The notes under the pieces are model-generated. The model was not told the origin of the DNA and did not search any database. It saw only the letters and a list, made by a program, of their open reading frames with translations. Both the position numbers and the translations under genes were made by a program. A DNA stretch of 22,085 nt from CAZMGD01 sp964565705 (GTDB taxonomy: Bacteria; Actinomycetota; Acidimicrobiia; Acidimicrobiales; Ilumatobacteraceae): the NCBI GenBank assembly GCA_964565705.1, contig CAZMGD010000067.1, positions 1 through 22,085 on the forward strand. Direction: 5' to 3'. Positions 1-8,397 of the stretch are shown here, piece by piece (positions within the stretch are counted from its first letter, which is position 1; every line of letters starts with the position of its first letter).

Positions 1-68
1 CAGTCTGACGGGTCAACGGTCCGCTGCGCAACATGTGCTTGATCTGATCAACAAATGTCGGCTGCGGC
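1..68. other. Short non-coding left edge
   Basis: No gene is seen in these bases, which lie downstream of the minus-strand arylsulfotransferase-like gene. The only structure is a 13-bp dyad, TTGATCTGATCAA, at 39-51. It has no U-tract and no clear partner gene, so it is recorded only as a possible 3'-end or operator structure. Confidence 0.3.
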
Positions 69-2765
69 TCAGGGGTCGGGAGCGGCGGCCGGAATCGGGA
101 TACCGCTCGCCTTCGCTCGCAGCGCGTCGCGATCGTAGCGAGCCTCGGGAACCTTGACCACGCGGTAGAAGAGGCTGCCGTCGCCGACGTAGACCTCGAG
201 GACGGTCCGCTTGTCGGGCGTCACCTCCTGCAGCCACGGGTGCGTCGACGCGCCCCAGCCGATCACCGTGTTGCCGTCCGGCTGGCGGCGCACGCTGCCG
301 AGCGTGCTTCCCTGGTTGACCTCGGCGGCGTAGCTCCACGTGAGCGTCGCCGTCCTGGCCGCGGTGTTGATCGAGTACTCGACGGCTCGCGGTTGGGCGA
401 CGCCGGCGACCACGTGGTTGTCGTGCATCGTGATCGAGCCGTTGGACACGACGCGGGAGTCGTGTGGGCCGGCCGGGCCCGAGTCGTTGGTGATCGTCAG
501 CGACGTGCCGTCGGCGCGGGTGGTGCCGCCGAGCTTCCACTCGACGGCGCCGGTCGCCTTGTCGATGCGCATCGCCGCGTTGAAGTGGCGGATGCCGACG
601 AGGAGGTCGCCGTCGGGGAACACGTCGATGGAGTTGATGTGGGCGAGATCGAGCGCCCACGACTCGCCGGGGCCGAGATCGACGTCGAAGCACACCGGCA
701 TCAGCGTCTCGGCCGGGATGCTGTGATCCTTCGTGTTCCACTGCCACACGACGTTCCCGGCCGGGTTCAGCTCGATCAGCTCGCCGTCGACGAGCGACGT
801 CGGCGTCTTGGGCGTACCGTCGACGCCGGACACGCACTGTGTGATCGGGAACCCACTCGGGAGTGCGCGCGTCGGGTAGGCGGTCACGATCCGGTTCCCG
901 TTGGGAAGGGTGAGGAAGTCGTGCCAGCCGACCACCTCCGGACTCGGCAGGTTGTACCTGCCGACGACGTTGCCGTCGAGGTCGCGGATCTCGACGGGCA
1001 TCCTCGGTGTCAGCGGCGGGAAGCCGCCGATGCCCTGCGTCCACTGCCGCCAGGCGAGGGTGCCGTCGTCCTGCGGGAACACGCCGACGACGGGATAGGG
1101 CGTGCGCCGGTACCACACCGGCACGCCGTACTCGTCGAGGATGATCGCGAACGACCCAGCGCTGATCGACGCGGCGACGTACCAGCCCGGCGTCGGCGAG
1201 GCACCCTCGGCGTTCAGGTCGGGGAAGTCGTGGGGCAGGCAGCGCAACCAGTCGGCTTCGGTGTGCGCGCCCGGCCCGGTCACGGTGATCGGCACGAGAC
1301 CGTCCTCGGGCATGCTGCCGGTCCACGTCACCGCCGAGGCGGGCGTGCCGTTGTTGACCGCCACGCGGGCGCCCGCGGTCGCGGCGGCGTGGATCGTGAC
1401 GATGCTGCCGCCCGACGCACAGCGGATCGTGTGGTCGATCTGGCCTGGCGCCACCTCCCGGTCGAGTGTCGGGCTCGTCACGAACTGGCGCAGTGTGCTG
1501 GGGAAGCCGTAGGTCGCATAGAGGTCGATGATCACGTGCACGTCGGCCGAGGTGTAGACGCAGACGTCGGCGGCCGAGCCGAGCCCGATCGTGGTCAGCG
1601 TCGTCTCGGTGGTGCCGGTACCGAAGTTCACCGACGACGTGGCACCGAGCCCGTCGTCGCAGAGGTACATCGTCACGTAGCCGGCCTGCGACGCGCCGTT
1701 CACCGTCAGGTTCAGCGCCGCAGCCGTCGTGCCAGGCGGTACGAACGAGGCGAGGTCGTAGCGGCGCTCGACGCCGGGGGGTATCCGGCCGGCGCCCGGC
1801 CCGCTGCGGCTGTCTGCGACGCGCACGGACTGGAGCGTGGCGAGGGGGCTGTTGGGCAGGTCGAGCGTCGCGGCCAGCGGCTCTGGGCAGAAGCAGCCGG
1901 TCACGTCGACGATCAGGTGGGTGGTGATGTCGGTGTAGACGCACAGCGACGATTGGCCGAGTCCGAGGTACGCGGACACGCCGCGGTCTCGGCCGGCGAG
2001 CACGTTGTTGACCGACGTGGAGGGGCGGGGCGTACCACATGGCCAGGCGGTGACCCACCCATCCTGCTCGGCGTTGGTGACCGTGATCGTCGCCGCCACA
2101 CCGACCGCGTCGCCAGGGATGTAGTAGTCGGCGATCGGCACCCTCAGCGTCGATCCCGCCGTGAGCTTGCCGGCCTTCAGCCCGTTGCGCGGCGTGCCGC
2201 TGCGCGTGTCGAGCACCCGTTCCGGGTTCATCTCGCGCAGCCGGGCGCCATCGGCTACGAACCATCCGGTGACGTCGATGATCAGGTCGGTCGCGTACTG
2301 CGTGTAGAGACAGATCCTCCCGGTGGTGTCGACCGGCACCACGACGAGGTTCGGCGACGGCAGCTTCGGGTCCGGGTTGAGGACCGACGTCTCGGTGCGC
2401 GCCGATCCGCAGCCGTAGGCGCTGACGTACCCGACCGCCGCGGCGCGATCGGACGTGACGGTGAGCGCGACCGCCACCGCGTCGTCCGGCGGCGCTGCCG
2501 GCGCGAGCTCCACCTGGAGGATGCAGTTGGCGCCGACCTGCGGGCCGGCTCCGGCGACGCGGGTGTCGGCGATGCGCTGCGGGGCGATCGGTTCGAACCC
2601 GGCATCGGTCACGTCGATCGGCGCCGCGGCACCGACCGATCCCGCCGGGCAGGTCACGGCGGCGGCGGCTGAGGCGGGCGACGGGACCGCGACCGCGACG
2701 AGCGACACCGCGACGGCGGCCAGCGTGGCGAGTCGCCGCCCGGCGGCGGACATCGGGTTGCGCAT
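69..2765 (-). CDS. Secreted arylsulfotransferase-like (ASST) protein with three N-terminal DTR/DVTG repeats
   Basis: This is an 898-aa exported protein. MRNPMSAAGRR is followed by a hydrophobic stretch and SPASA, a classical signal peptide (about residues 1-33). The signal decides the start at 2765; the open frame runs further upstream but would cover the neighbouring gene. ATG at 2753 is an alternative. Residues 64-169, 183-292 and 315-420 are three divergent copies of one module that opens with R(I/V)xD(T/S)R and closes with (I/V)IDVTGxF or IIDLYATYG. The C-terminal half (about 520-880) resembles the arylsulfotransferase/ASST beta-propeller family. It has repeated strands such as GVPVWYR, GNVVWQW and GAVEWKL, plus conserved His motifs (WHDFLTLPNGN at 614-624, LAHINS at 707-712, MHDNHVV at 780-786). 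ASST enzymes move sulfate between phenols through a sulfo-histidine. Actinobacterial relatives are mostly uncharacterised, so the activity here is inferred. The gene is divergent from the WS/DGAT gene. Confidence 0.8.
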   Translation of the reverse strand: MRNPMSAAGRRLATLAAVAVSLVAVAVPSPASAAAAVTCPAGSVGAAAPIDVTDAGFEPIAPQRIADTRVAGAGPQVGANCILQVELAPAAPPDDAVAVALTVTSDRAAAVGYVSAYGCGSARTETSVLNPDPKLPSPNLVVVPVDTTGRICLYTQYATDLIIDVTGWFVADGARLREMNPERVLDTRSGTPRNGLKAGKLTAGSTLRVPIADYYIPGDAVGVAATITVTNAEQDGWVTAWPCGTPRPSTSVNNVLAGRDRGVSAYLGLGQSSLCVYTDITTHLIVDVTGCFCPEPLAATLDLPNSPLATLQSVRVADSRSGPGAGRIPPGVERRYDLASFVPPGTTAAALNLTVNGASQAGYVTMYLCDDGLGATSSVNFGTGTTETTLTTIGLGSAADVCVYTSADVHVIIDLYATYGFPSTLRQFVTSPTLDREVAPGQIDHTIRCASGGSIVTIHAAATAGARVAVNNGTPASAVTWTGSMPEDGLVPITVTGPGAHTEADWLRCLPHDFPDLNAEGASPTPGWYVAASISAGSFAIILDEYGVPVWYRRTPYPVVGVFPQDDGTLAWRQWTQGIGGFPPLTPRMPVEIRDLDGNVVGRYNLPSPEVVGWHDFLTLPNGNRIVTAYPTRALPSGFPITQCVSGVDGTPKTPTSLVDGELIELNPAGNVVWQWNTKDHSIPAETLMPVCFDVDLGPGESWALDLAHINSIDVFPDGDLLVGIRHFNAAMRIDKATGAVEWKLGGTTRADGTSLTITNDSGPAGPHDSRVVSNGSITMHDNHVVAGVAQPRAVEYSINTAARTATLTWSYAAEVNQGSTLGSVRRQPDGNTVIGWGASTHPWLQEVTPDKRTVLEVYVGDGSLFYRVVKVPEARYDRDALRAKASGIPIPAAAPDP

Positions 2766-2850
2766 GGCGGACCAGCCTGGCACAGGACACGAGCCGCGTT
2801 CCGTCGCCGTATCCTCGGCCGCGGGGACGAGGGAGGATCGGGATGGGGCG
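2766..2850. promoter_or_regulatory. Divergent intergenic region between the ASST-like and WS/DGAT genes
   Basis: This 85-bp gap must hold the 5' signals for both divergent genes. On the plus strand TATCCT at 2810-2815 could act as a -10 box about 35 nt before the WS/DGAT ATG, but no good -35 box is seen. A purine-rich stretch, GGGAGGATCGGGATGGGG, at 2831-2848 is the likely ribosome-binding region for the ATG at 2851. No clear Shine-Dalgarno precedes the minus-strand gene. Confidence 0.35.
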
Positions 2851-4287
2851 ATGACCGTGACGCAGCGGATGAGTCCCCTGGACGCGTCGTTCCTGCACCT
2901 CGAGAGCCCGATCATGCAGATGCACATCGGGTCGGTCGCGATCTTCGAGGGTCCGCCCCCTGCGTTCGACGACGTGGTCGCGATGGTCGGCGGCAAGCTG
3001 CCGTTGGTGCCCCGATATCGGCAGGTCGTGCGCACGGTGCCGTTCCAGCTCGGGCGCCCGGTCTGGGTGGACGACCCTGACTTCGAGCTCACCTACCACG
3101 TGCGCCACACTGCGCTCGCCCGACCGGGTGGCGACGACGAGCTGCGTCGCCTCGTCGGACGCCTGATGTCACAGCAGCTCGACCGGCGTCGCCCGCTGTG
3201 GGAGATCTGGGTCGTGGAGGGTCTGGGCGAGGACCGGTGGGCACTCGTCTGCAAGACCCACCACGCGATGGTCGACGGTGTGTCCGGCGCCGAGCTGCTC
3301 GGCCTGATCCTCGACGAGCGTCCGGAGGGAACGGCGCCGGCTCCCGACGGCGACTGGCATCCCGGGCCGATCCCCTCTGCGCTGACCTTGACGCGCGACG
3401 CACTCGCCGAGCTCGCCCTCAGCCCCTATGAGCAGATGCGTGCGATCCGGTCGGCGCTGCGTCGGCCTCGCGAGCTGCTCCTGCGCACGCACGAGATCGT
3501 CGGAGGCCTCGGAGCGGCCTCGACGGTGATGCGTGCCACGCCCGATTCCTCGCTGAACGGGGCGATCGGTCCACACCGCCGGTGGGACTACGTCGACGCC
3601 TCGATCGATGACATCAAGGCCGCCCGGGCGGCGCACGGGGGCACGTTCAACGACGTGGTGCTCGCCGCCGTCACCTGTGGGTTCCGTGATCTCCTGCTGT
3701 CGCGTGGCGAGGCGGTCGACCGGGTCGTGCGCACCATGGTGCCGGTCTCGGTACGTGGCCGCGACGAGCGCGGCGCGGCCGTCGGCGACGGCACGCTGGC
3801 CAACCGGGTCGCGGCGATGTTCGCCGATCTCCCCGTGCACCTGGACGATCCGCTGGCGGTGCTGCACGACCTCAGCGAGCAGCTCGCGGGGCTGAAGGAA
3901 TCGCATCAGGCGGTCGCCAGCGAGGTGCTCCTGTCCCTCTCCGGACTCGCGTTGCCGTCGCTGTTCGCGCTGGGCACACGGGTGGCGGCCCGGACGCCGA
4001 ACCGCTCGGTGAACACCGTCACCACCAACGTGCCCGGCCCGCAGGTGCCCCTCTACTCGGCCGGGCGGCGGGCGCTCGCCCTGCGCCCGTACGTCCCGAT
4101 CGGGGTCGGGATGCGCGTCGGCGTGGCGATCTTCTCCTACGCCGGCGCTGTCGCGTTCGGCATCACCGGCGACTACGACACCGCCCCCGACATCGACGTC
4201 ATGGCTCGCGGGATCGAACGCGGGATCAGCGAGCTGGCCCGCCCGGCTTCGGCCCGCAGGTCCAGCCCCAGCGCTCGCCGTCGTTAG
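2851..4287 (+). CDS. Wax ester synthase / diacylglycerol acyltransferase (WS/DGAT family)
   Basis: This 478-aa protein has the usual length for bacterial WS/DGAT enzymes, which transfer acyl groups from acyl-CoA to long-chain alcohols or diacylglycerol to make storage wax esters or triacylglycerol at the membrane face. The N-terminus has the family opening SPLDASFLHLE (residues 8-18). The catalytic HHxxxDG motif is intact as HHAMVDG (137-143). Further family signatures are SLNG (about 234-237, usually PLNG), the FNDVVLA block (266-272) and TTNVPGP (391-397). The Arg/Ser-rich tail is probably disordered. ATG 2851 is chosen because it follows a purine-rich stretch; ATG 2869 is also possible. 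Only 7 nt separate its stop from the M20 peptidase start, so it may be first in the plus-strand run, although its lipid role is unlike that of the peptidase genes downstream. Confidence 0.92.
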   Translation: MTVTQRMSPLDASFLHLESPIMQMHIGSVAIFEGPPPAFDDVVAMVGGKLPLVPRYRQVVRTVPFQLGRPVWVDDPDFELTYHVRHTALARPGGDDELRRLVGRLMSQQLDRRRPLWEIWVVEGLGEDRWALVCKTHHAMVDGVSGAELLGLILDERPEGTAPAPDGDWHPGPIPSALTLTRDALAELALSPYEQMRAIRSALRRPRELLLRTHEIVGGLGAASTVMRATPDSSLNGAIGPHRRWDYVDASIDDIKAARAAHGGTFNDVVLAAVTCGFRDLLLSRGEAVDRVVRTMVPVSVRGRDERGAAVGDGTLANRVAAMFADLPVHLDDPLAVLHDLSEQLAGLKESHQAVASEVLLSLSGLALPSLFALGTRVAARTPNRSVNTVTTNVPGPQVPLYSAGRRALALRPYVPIGVGMRVGVAIFSYAGAVAFGITGDYDTAPDIDVMARGIERGISELARPASARRSSPSARRR

Positions 4288-4294
4288 TGTCGCC

Positions 4295-5500
4295 GTGGTG
4301 AGCGGGGATGCGGTGCTCGACGTGGACGCGATGGTCGCCTTCGCCCAGGCGTTGGTGCAGGTGCCGAGCGTCTACGACCCGGCGCGCCGGCTGAGCGAGG
4401 AACCTGCGGCGGAGCTGATCGGTGAGCGCCTGCGCAGCTTCGGCTGGAGCCCGACGTTCGACGTCGTCGCCCCCGGCCGGCCCAACGTCGTGACCGTCCT
4501 CGATGGCGGGCTGCCGGGATCGACGCTGATGTTCGAGGGGCACACCGACGTGGTCACCGAGGGCGATCCGGATCGCTGGACGGTGGATCCCTTCGCCGGC
4601 GAGATCCGCGACGGGCGCCTGTGGGGTCGCGGCTCGGCCGACATGAAGGCGGGCGTGGCGGCGATGATCTACGCGGCCAAGGCGCTCGTCGACACCGGGC
4701 CGTTCCCTGGCCGCCTCGTGCTGGCTGCCCTCGTCGACGAGGAGGGGATGATGCAGGGCGCCAAGCACCTCGTCGCCACCGGCGGGATGGACGGCGTCGA
4801 CGGCGTGATCTGCTGCGAGCCCGAGGGCGGTGAGATCTGCCACGTCGCCAAGGGGGCGCTGCGCCTGCGCATCGACCTGCGCGGCGTGATGGCGCACGGC
4901 GCGATGCCCTATGTCGGACGCAACCCGAACCGGGCCGCGGCCGCGGTGATCGAGGTGCTCGCCAACCTCGAGCGTGAGGTCCAGGCCGAGGTCGGCGACG
5001 ACGAGTTCCTCGGGCTGCCGTGGCTGACGCCCACGGTCCTGCACGCCGGGAACCCGGTGCAGATGAACGTCATGCCCGCCGACAGCTCGATCTGGATCGA
5101 CGTGCGCACGGTCCCGGCCGTGGTCCACGACGAGCTGCTCGGTCGGGTCCGGTCGGCGATCGCTGCCGCGGCCGATCCGCTGGGGATCGGCTGGTCGGTC
5201 GAGGTGATCGACGACCGACCAGCGGTCCAGGTGCCGGTCGAGCACCCGCTCGTGCGAGCGCTGTGCGACGCGGAAGTGGAGCTCAGCGGCGCGCCCGGCC
5301 GCCTCGGTGGGGTACCCGGGGCGACCGACGGCACGGTGCTGACCTCGCGCACCGGCGTGCCGTCCGTGGTGTGCGGCCCGGGCGGCAAGTGGATCGCCCA
5401 CCAGGCCGACGAGTTCGTCGAGATCGACGACATCGTGCACCACGCCCACCTCTACGTCGCCGCCGCCCGCCGCTTCCTCGCCGGAACCGGCACAACGTGA
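4295..5500 (+). CDS. M20-family zinc peptidase (ArgE/DapE/CPG2-like deacylase)
   Basis: This 401-aa cytoplasmic metallohydrolase has all the M20 metal-site motifs. They are GHTDVV (His83, Asp85), GRGSADMK (bridging Asp116), VDEEGM (catalytic Glu149 and metal ligand Glu150), the CEPEGG Glu (about 175) and a C-terminal AHQADEFVEI His (about 369). MAHGAMP (His201) lies in the dimerisation lid domain. The family removes N-acyl groups or C-terminal residues from peptides and amino-acid derivatives. The exact substrate (acetylornithine, succinyl-DAP, dipeptide or carbamoyl compound) cannot be read from sequence. The start is GTG at 4295, with an immediately following GTG at 4298 as alternative, 7 nt after the WS/DGAT stop. 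Its TGA overlaps the next gene's GTG by 4 nt (GTGA), implying translational coupling and a shared task with the P1 peptidase. Confidence 0.93.
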   Translation: MVSGDAVLDVDAMVAFAQALVQVPSVYDPARRLSEEPAAELIGERLRSFGWSPTFDVVAPGRPNVVTVLDGGLPGSTLMFEGHTDVVTEGDPDRWTVDPFAGEIRDGRLWGRGSADMKAGVAAMIYAAKALVDTGPFPGRLVLAALVDEEGMMQGAKHLVATGGMDGVDGVICCEPEGGEICHVAKGALRLRIDLRGVMAHGAMPYVGRNPNRAAAAVIEVLANLEREVQAEVGDDEFLGLPWLTPTVLHAGNPVQMNVMPADSSIWIDVRTVPAVVHDELLGRVRSAIAAAADPLGIGWSVEVIDDRPAVQVPVEHPLVRALCDAEVELSGAPGRLGGVPGATDGTVLTSRTGVPSVVCGPGGKWIAHQADEFVEIDDIVHHAHLYVAAARRFLAGTGTT

Positions 5501-6582
5501 CCCGCAGCCTCGTCGACGCCGCCGGACCGGAGGCGGTCGCTGGTCCCCACAACGACATCACCGACGTGACGGGCATCCGCGTCGGCCATCACCAGCGGAC
5601 GTCCGGGAAGTGGTTGACCGGCACGACGGTCGTGCTGACGCCCCCTGACACCGTCGCCGGCGTCGACGTCCGCGGCGGCGGTCCCGGCACGCGCGAGACC
5701 GACCTGCTCGACCCGCGGGCGATGATGCCCCGCGTCGACGCGATCTGCCTGACCGGCGGCAGCGCGTACGGTCTCGCCGCCGCCGACGGCGTGATGCAGT
5801 GGCTCGCCGAGCAGGGTCGCGGGTTCGTGGTCGGGCCCGCCCCTCACCACGTCGTGCCGATCGTGCCGGCCGCCGTGCTGTTCGATCTCGGCGCCGGCGG
5901 GGACTTCCGCCACCGGCCCGACGGCTCGTTCGGGTACCGGGCGGCCAAGGCCGCGTCGGCGCGGAAGGTCCGCCAGGGCACCGTGGGAGCCGGCACGGGC
6001 GCACATGCGGCATCGCTGAAGGGCGGCATCGGTTCGGCGAGCGTCGTGCTGCCGACGGGCGTCACGGTCGCCGCGCTCGTTGCCGCCAACCCGGCCGGCA
6101 GCGTGGTCGATCCGGTCACCGGTGAGCTGTGGGCCAGCCGCTACGGGCTGACCGGCGAGTTCCGCCACGTGCGACGCCCGAACCGTGCCGAGGTCGCCGC
6201 GGCGAACGCCAAGGTGCCAGCGATGCCGGAGCTGAACACGACGCTCGCTGTGGTGGCGACCGACGCCGCGCTCGACAAGGCGGAGTGCAGCCGCCTCGCG
6301 ATGGGGGCCCATGACGGCATGGCGCGCGCTGTCCGCCCGATCCACACGCTCGTCGACGGCGATGTGTCGTTTGCACTTGCAACAGGGGCCCGAGAGCTAC
6401 CGGACGAGCGCGCTGCGAGCGGGATCATCCGTGCCCGCGCGACCCGCCCGGCACAGGTCAGCGTGCTGATCGCAGCAGCGGCCGATGTGGTGGCGCGGGC
6501 CATCGGCCACGCCGTGCTCGCCGCGACGTCGGCCGGGAACATGGCGAGCTACCTCGACGAGTACCCATCGGCGCGAAACTGA
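5497..6582 (+). CDS. P1 family (S58, DmpA/NylC-like) self-processing aminopeptidase or amidase
   Basis: The product is 361 aa from a GTG start that overlaps the upstream TGA by 4 nt. It matches the DmpA/NylC N-terminal-nucleophile family throughout, including ITDVTGIRVGHH (residues 21-32), LTGGSAYGLAAADG and GTVGAGTGA. The self-cleavage site is visible as LNTTLAVVATDA, placing the predicted scissile bond at Asn247-Thr248. Thr248 would become the nucleophile of the smaller C-terminal subunit. Asn/Thr cleavage is the arrangement of nylon-oligomer hydrolase NylC, while DmpA itself cleaves at Gly/Ser. Known members hydrolyse N-terminal residues of D-, L- or beta-peptides, or cyclic and linear amides. 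There is no signal peptide, so it is probably cytoplasmic. Coupling to the M20 enzyme and the downstream importer points to catabolism of imported peptides or amides. Confidence 0.93.
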   Translation: MTRSLVDAAGPEAVAGPHNDITDVTGIRVGHHQRTSGKWLTGTTVVLTPPDTVAGVDVRGGGPGTRETDLLDPRAMMPRVDAICLTGGSAYGLAAADGVMQWLAEQGRGFVVGPAPHHVVPIVPAAVLFDLGAGGDFRHRPDGSFGYRAAKAASARKVRQGTVGAGTGAHAASLKGGIGSASVVLPTGVTVAALVAANPAGSVVDPVTGELWASRYGLTGEFRHVRRPNRAEVAAANAKVPAMPELNTTLAVVATDAALDKAECSRLAMGAHDGMARAVRPIHTLVDGDVSFALATGARELPDERAASGIIRARATRPAQVSVLIAAAADVVARAIGHAVLAATSAGNMASYLDEYPSARN

Positions 6583-6660
6583 GCGGAGGGGTTCGTCCCT
6601 CAATTATGATCAAGTTGGTCGGCTTTTGGCCGACGTCCGAGCACACCGAAAGGCAGTGAC
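6583..6660 (+). promoter_or_regulatory. Promoter-like region and hairpin upstream of the receptor gene
   Basis: This 78-bp gap holds an AT-rich patch with TATGAT at 6605-6610, one base from the -10 consensus; no convincing -35 is seen. Directly after it is an inverted repeat, GTCGGC-TTTTG-GCCGAC, at 6618-6634, which could be an operator or a 5'-leader hairpin. GAAAGG at 6648-6653 is a well-spaced ribosome-binding site 7 nt before ATG 6661. The receptor and transporter genes may therefore be transcribed separately from, and more strongly than, the peptidases. Confidence 0.45.
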
Positions 6661-8382
6661 ATGATCAGAACGAGGGTGCTGGGTGCGGCGATGGCGGGTG
6701 TGTTGCTGCTCGCCGCATGCAGTGGGGACGACTCCGGCGACGACGCGACGACGACGGTGGCCGCCGCGACGACGGCCGGCGGCGACACCACGACGACCCC
6801 GGGATCCGAGGCGCCGGCGACGACCGAGGGCGGCGCGACGACGACAGCCGGCGGCGACACGAGCACGACCGAACCCGCCGAGACCCCGGCCAGCATCCCC
6901 GACTGCGATACCTCGGTGACGCCGGCGCCCGCCGGTGACGAGACCCCCGTGCCTGCTGACGCGACGTCGACGCGCGACAAGATCGTGATCGGCTCCACCC
7001 TCGCTCCGGCCAACCTCGACATCACGACCGGCAGCGGCGCGGCGATCCCGGCTGCCCTGCTCTACAACGTGTACGAGACGTTGGTGAAGATCGACGCCGA
7101 GGGCGAGTTCCAGCCGCTGCTCGCCAGCAGCTACGACATCAGCGAGGACGGCACGGTCTACACGTTCCACCTCCGCGACGGGCTGACGTTCCAGAACGGC
7201 GATGCGCTGACCGCCGAGGACGTCGCGTTCAGCTTCAACAACGGCCAGGCCAACCTGGCGGCGGGCAAGGCGCCGGCGATCATCGCCCAGACGCTTGCGC
7301 CCATCGCCTGCCTCTCGGCGGTCGACGACGCGACGGTCGTGATCCAGTTGCAGCAGCGCAGCCGCAACTTCCTCTACGACATCGCCCAGACCGGCGGGGT
7401 GATCGTCGATGAGACCGCACTCGCCGACGTGGCGACCGACCCGGTCGGTTCGGGTCCGTTCCGGTTCGTCAGCTACGACCAGGGCAACCGCCTCGATCTC
7501 GCCGCCTACCCGGACTACTGGGGTGCGAAACCCGCGGTCCAGAACATCGAGTTCCGGTACATCACCGACAACCGTGCGCTCGCCGACTCGATCCGCTCCC
7601 CGGACGGCGTCGACATGATCGACAACCTCGAGCCGGAGCTGTTCTCCGGGTTCGAGGGCCAGAGCGACTTCCAGACGATCAACTCGGTGACCAACGGGGA
7701 GACGATCCTCGTGTTCAACAACGCCCGGGCGCCGCTCGACGACGTGCGGGTGCGCCAGGCGATCACCTACGCGCTCGACAAGGACGCGGTGAACGACATC
7801 GCCGAAGGTGGCTATGCGAAGACGATCGGTTCGTGGTCGTCGCCCAACGATCCGTGGTTCGTCGACCACTCCGGCGACTACCCGTTCGATCCGGACAAGG
7901 CGAAGGAGCTCCTGGAGGAGGCGGACGCCACCGACCTGAAGCTGACGATCCAGGTCCCGCCGACGCCGTACGCGAGGAACTCGGCGCAGGTCGTCCAGAG
8001 CTTCCTCGGCGACGTCGGCATCGACGTCACGTTGAACGACATCGAGTTCCCGCTCTGGATCGACCAGGTGTTCACCAAGGGCGACTACGACATGACGATC
8101 ATCAGCCATGTCGAGGCCCGCGACATCGTGCTCTTCGGCAACCCTGACTACTACTGGCACTACGACAATCCGGAGGTGCAGCAGCTGCTCCAGGACGCCG
8201 ACGCTGCCGCGACGGACGAGGAGAGCAACGACCTGTATGGCCAGGTGCAGCAGATCATCGCCGACGAGGCGGTGCTCGGCTACATGTTCCTGCTGCCGGG
8301 CCTGACCGTCGCCAAGGCCGGGATCGAGGGCATCCCGACCGGCGGCAAGACCCTGTCGTACGACCTGACGAACCTGTCGTAA
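6661..8382 (+). CDS. ABC transporter substrate-binding lipoprotein, family 5 (peptide/nickel type)
   Basis: This 573-aa extracytoplasmic receptor belongs to the SBP family 5 class that binds oligopeptides, opines or nickel chelates. The N-terminus is a lipoprotein signal with lipobox LAAC, so Cys20 should be lipidated and anchor the protein to the membrane. Residues 21 to about 75 are an Asp/Gly/Thr-rich flexible tether. The family body follows, including LYNVYETLVKID, a YTFHLRDGLTFQNGD-like segment that marks the family, and DPVGSGPFRF. It is the first gene of a five-gene importer, and the permease starts 15 nt after its stop. Start choice is supported by GAAAGG 7 nt upstream and by the lipoprotein signal. 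Ligand specificity cannot be read from sequence. The flanking peptidases favour a peptide or amide. Confidence 0.93.
   Translation: MIRTRVLGAAMAGVLLLAACSGDDSGDDATTTVAAATTAGGDTTTTPGSEAPATTEGGATTTAGGDTSTTEPAETPASIPDCDTSVTPAPAGDETPVPADATSTRDKIVIGSTLAPANLDITTGSGAAIPAALLYNVYETLVKIDAEGEFQPLLASSYDISEDGTVYTFHLRDGLTFQNGDALTAEDVAFSFNNGQANLAAGKAPAIIAQTLAPIACLSAVDDATVVIQLQQRSRNFLYDIAQTGGVIVDETALADVATDPVGSGPFRFVSYDQGNRLDLAAYPDYWGAKPAVQNIEFRYITDNRALADSIRSPDGVDMIDNLEPELFSGFEGQSDFQTINSVTNGETILVFNNARAPLDDVRVRQAITYALDKDAVNDIAEGGYAKTIGSWSSPNDPWFVDHSGDYPFDPDKAKELLEEADATDLKLTIQVPPTPYARNSAQVVQSFLGDVGIDVTLNDIEFPLWIDQVFTKGDYDMTIISHVEARDIVLFGNPDYYWHYDNPEVQQLLQDADAAATDEESNDLYGQVQQIIADEAVLGYMFLLPGLTVAKAGIEGIPTGGKTLSYDLTNLS
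6766..6870 (+). repeat. Direct repeat encoding the Thr-rich receptor tether
   Basis: Two near-identical copies of about 33 nt lie at 6766-6798 and 6835-6870, encoding ATTAGGDTTTT and ATTTAGGDTSTT in the tether just after the lipidated Cys. This is a coding tandem-like duplication of low complexity and may vary in copy number between strains. Confidence 0.6.
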
Positions 8383-8397
8383 GGCACCCGCTCACGC

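Noticed and set aside
39..51. Dyad TTGATCTGATCAA at the left edge as a terminator
   Set aside because: The one-base loop and lack of a U-tract make it a poor terminator, and no neighbouring gene is visible to judge an operator role.
13..3108. Very long open frames overlapping the ASST-like gene (minus 13-3108, plus 240-2672)
   Set aside because: They are Arg/His/Asp-rich frame shadows typical of GC-rich DNA. They lack domains, and they overlap a gene with a clear signal peptide, repeats and an ASST domain.
4226..5449. 407-aa minus-strand open frame opposite the M20 gene
   Set aside because: The M20 metal-site motifs on the plus strand are intact and the antisense protein has no recognisable features.
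6730..6900. CRISPR or satellite array in the GAC/ACG-rich stretch
   Set aside because: The repeats are in-frame Thr/Gly/Asp codons of the lipoprotein tether, with only two longer copies and no spacers.
6610..8160. 516-aa minus-strand open frame opposite the receptor gene
   Set aside because: It is antisense to a well-supported lipoprotein receptor and its composition (RRRR, DRVD, HDVV) is that of a shadow frame.
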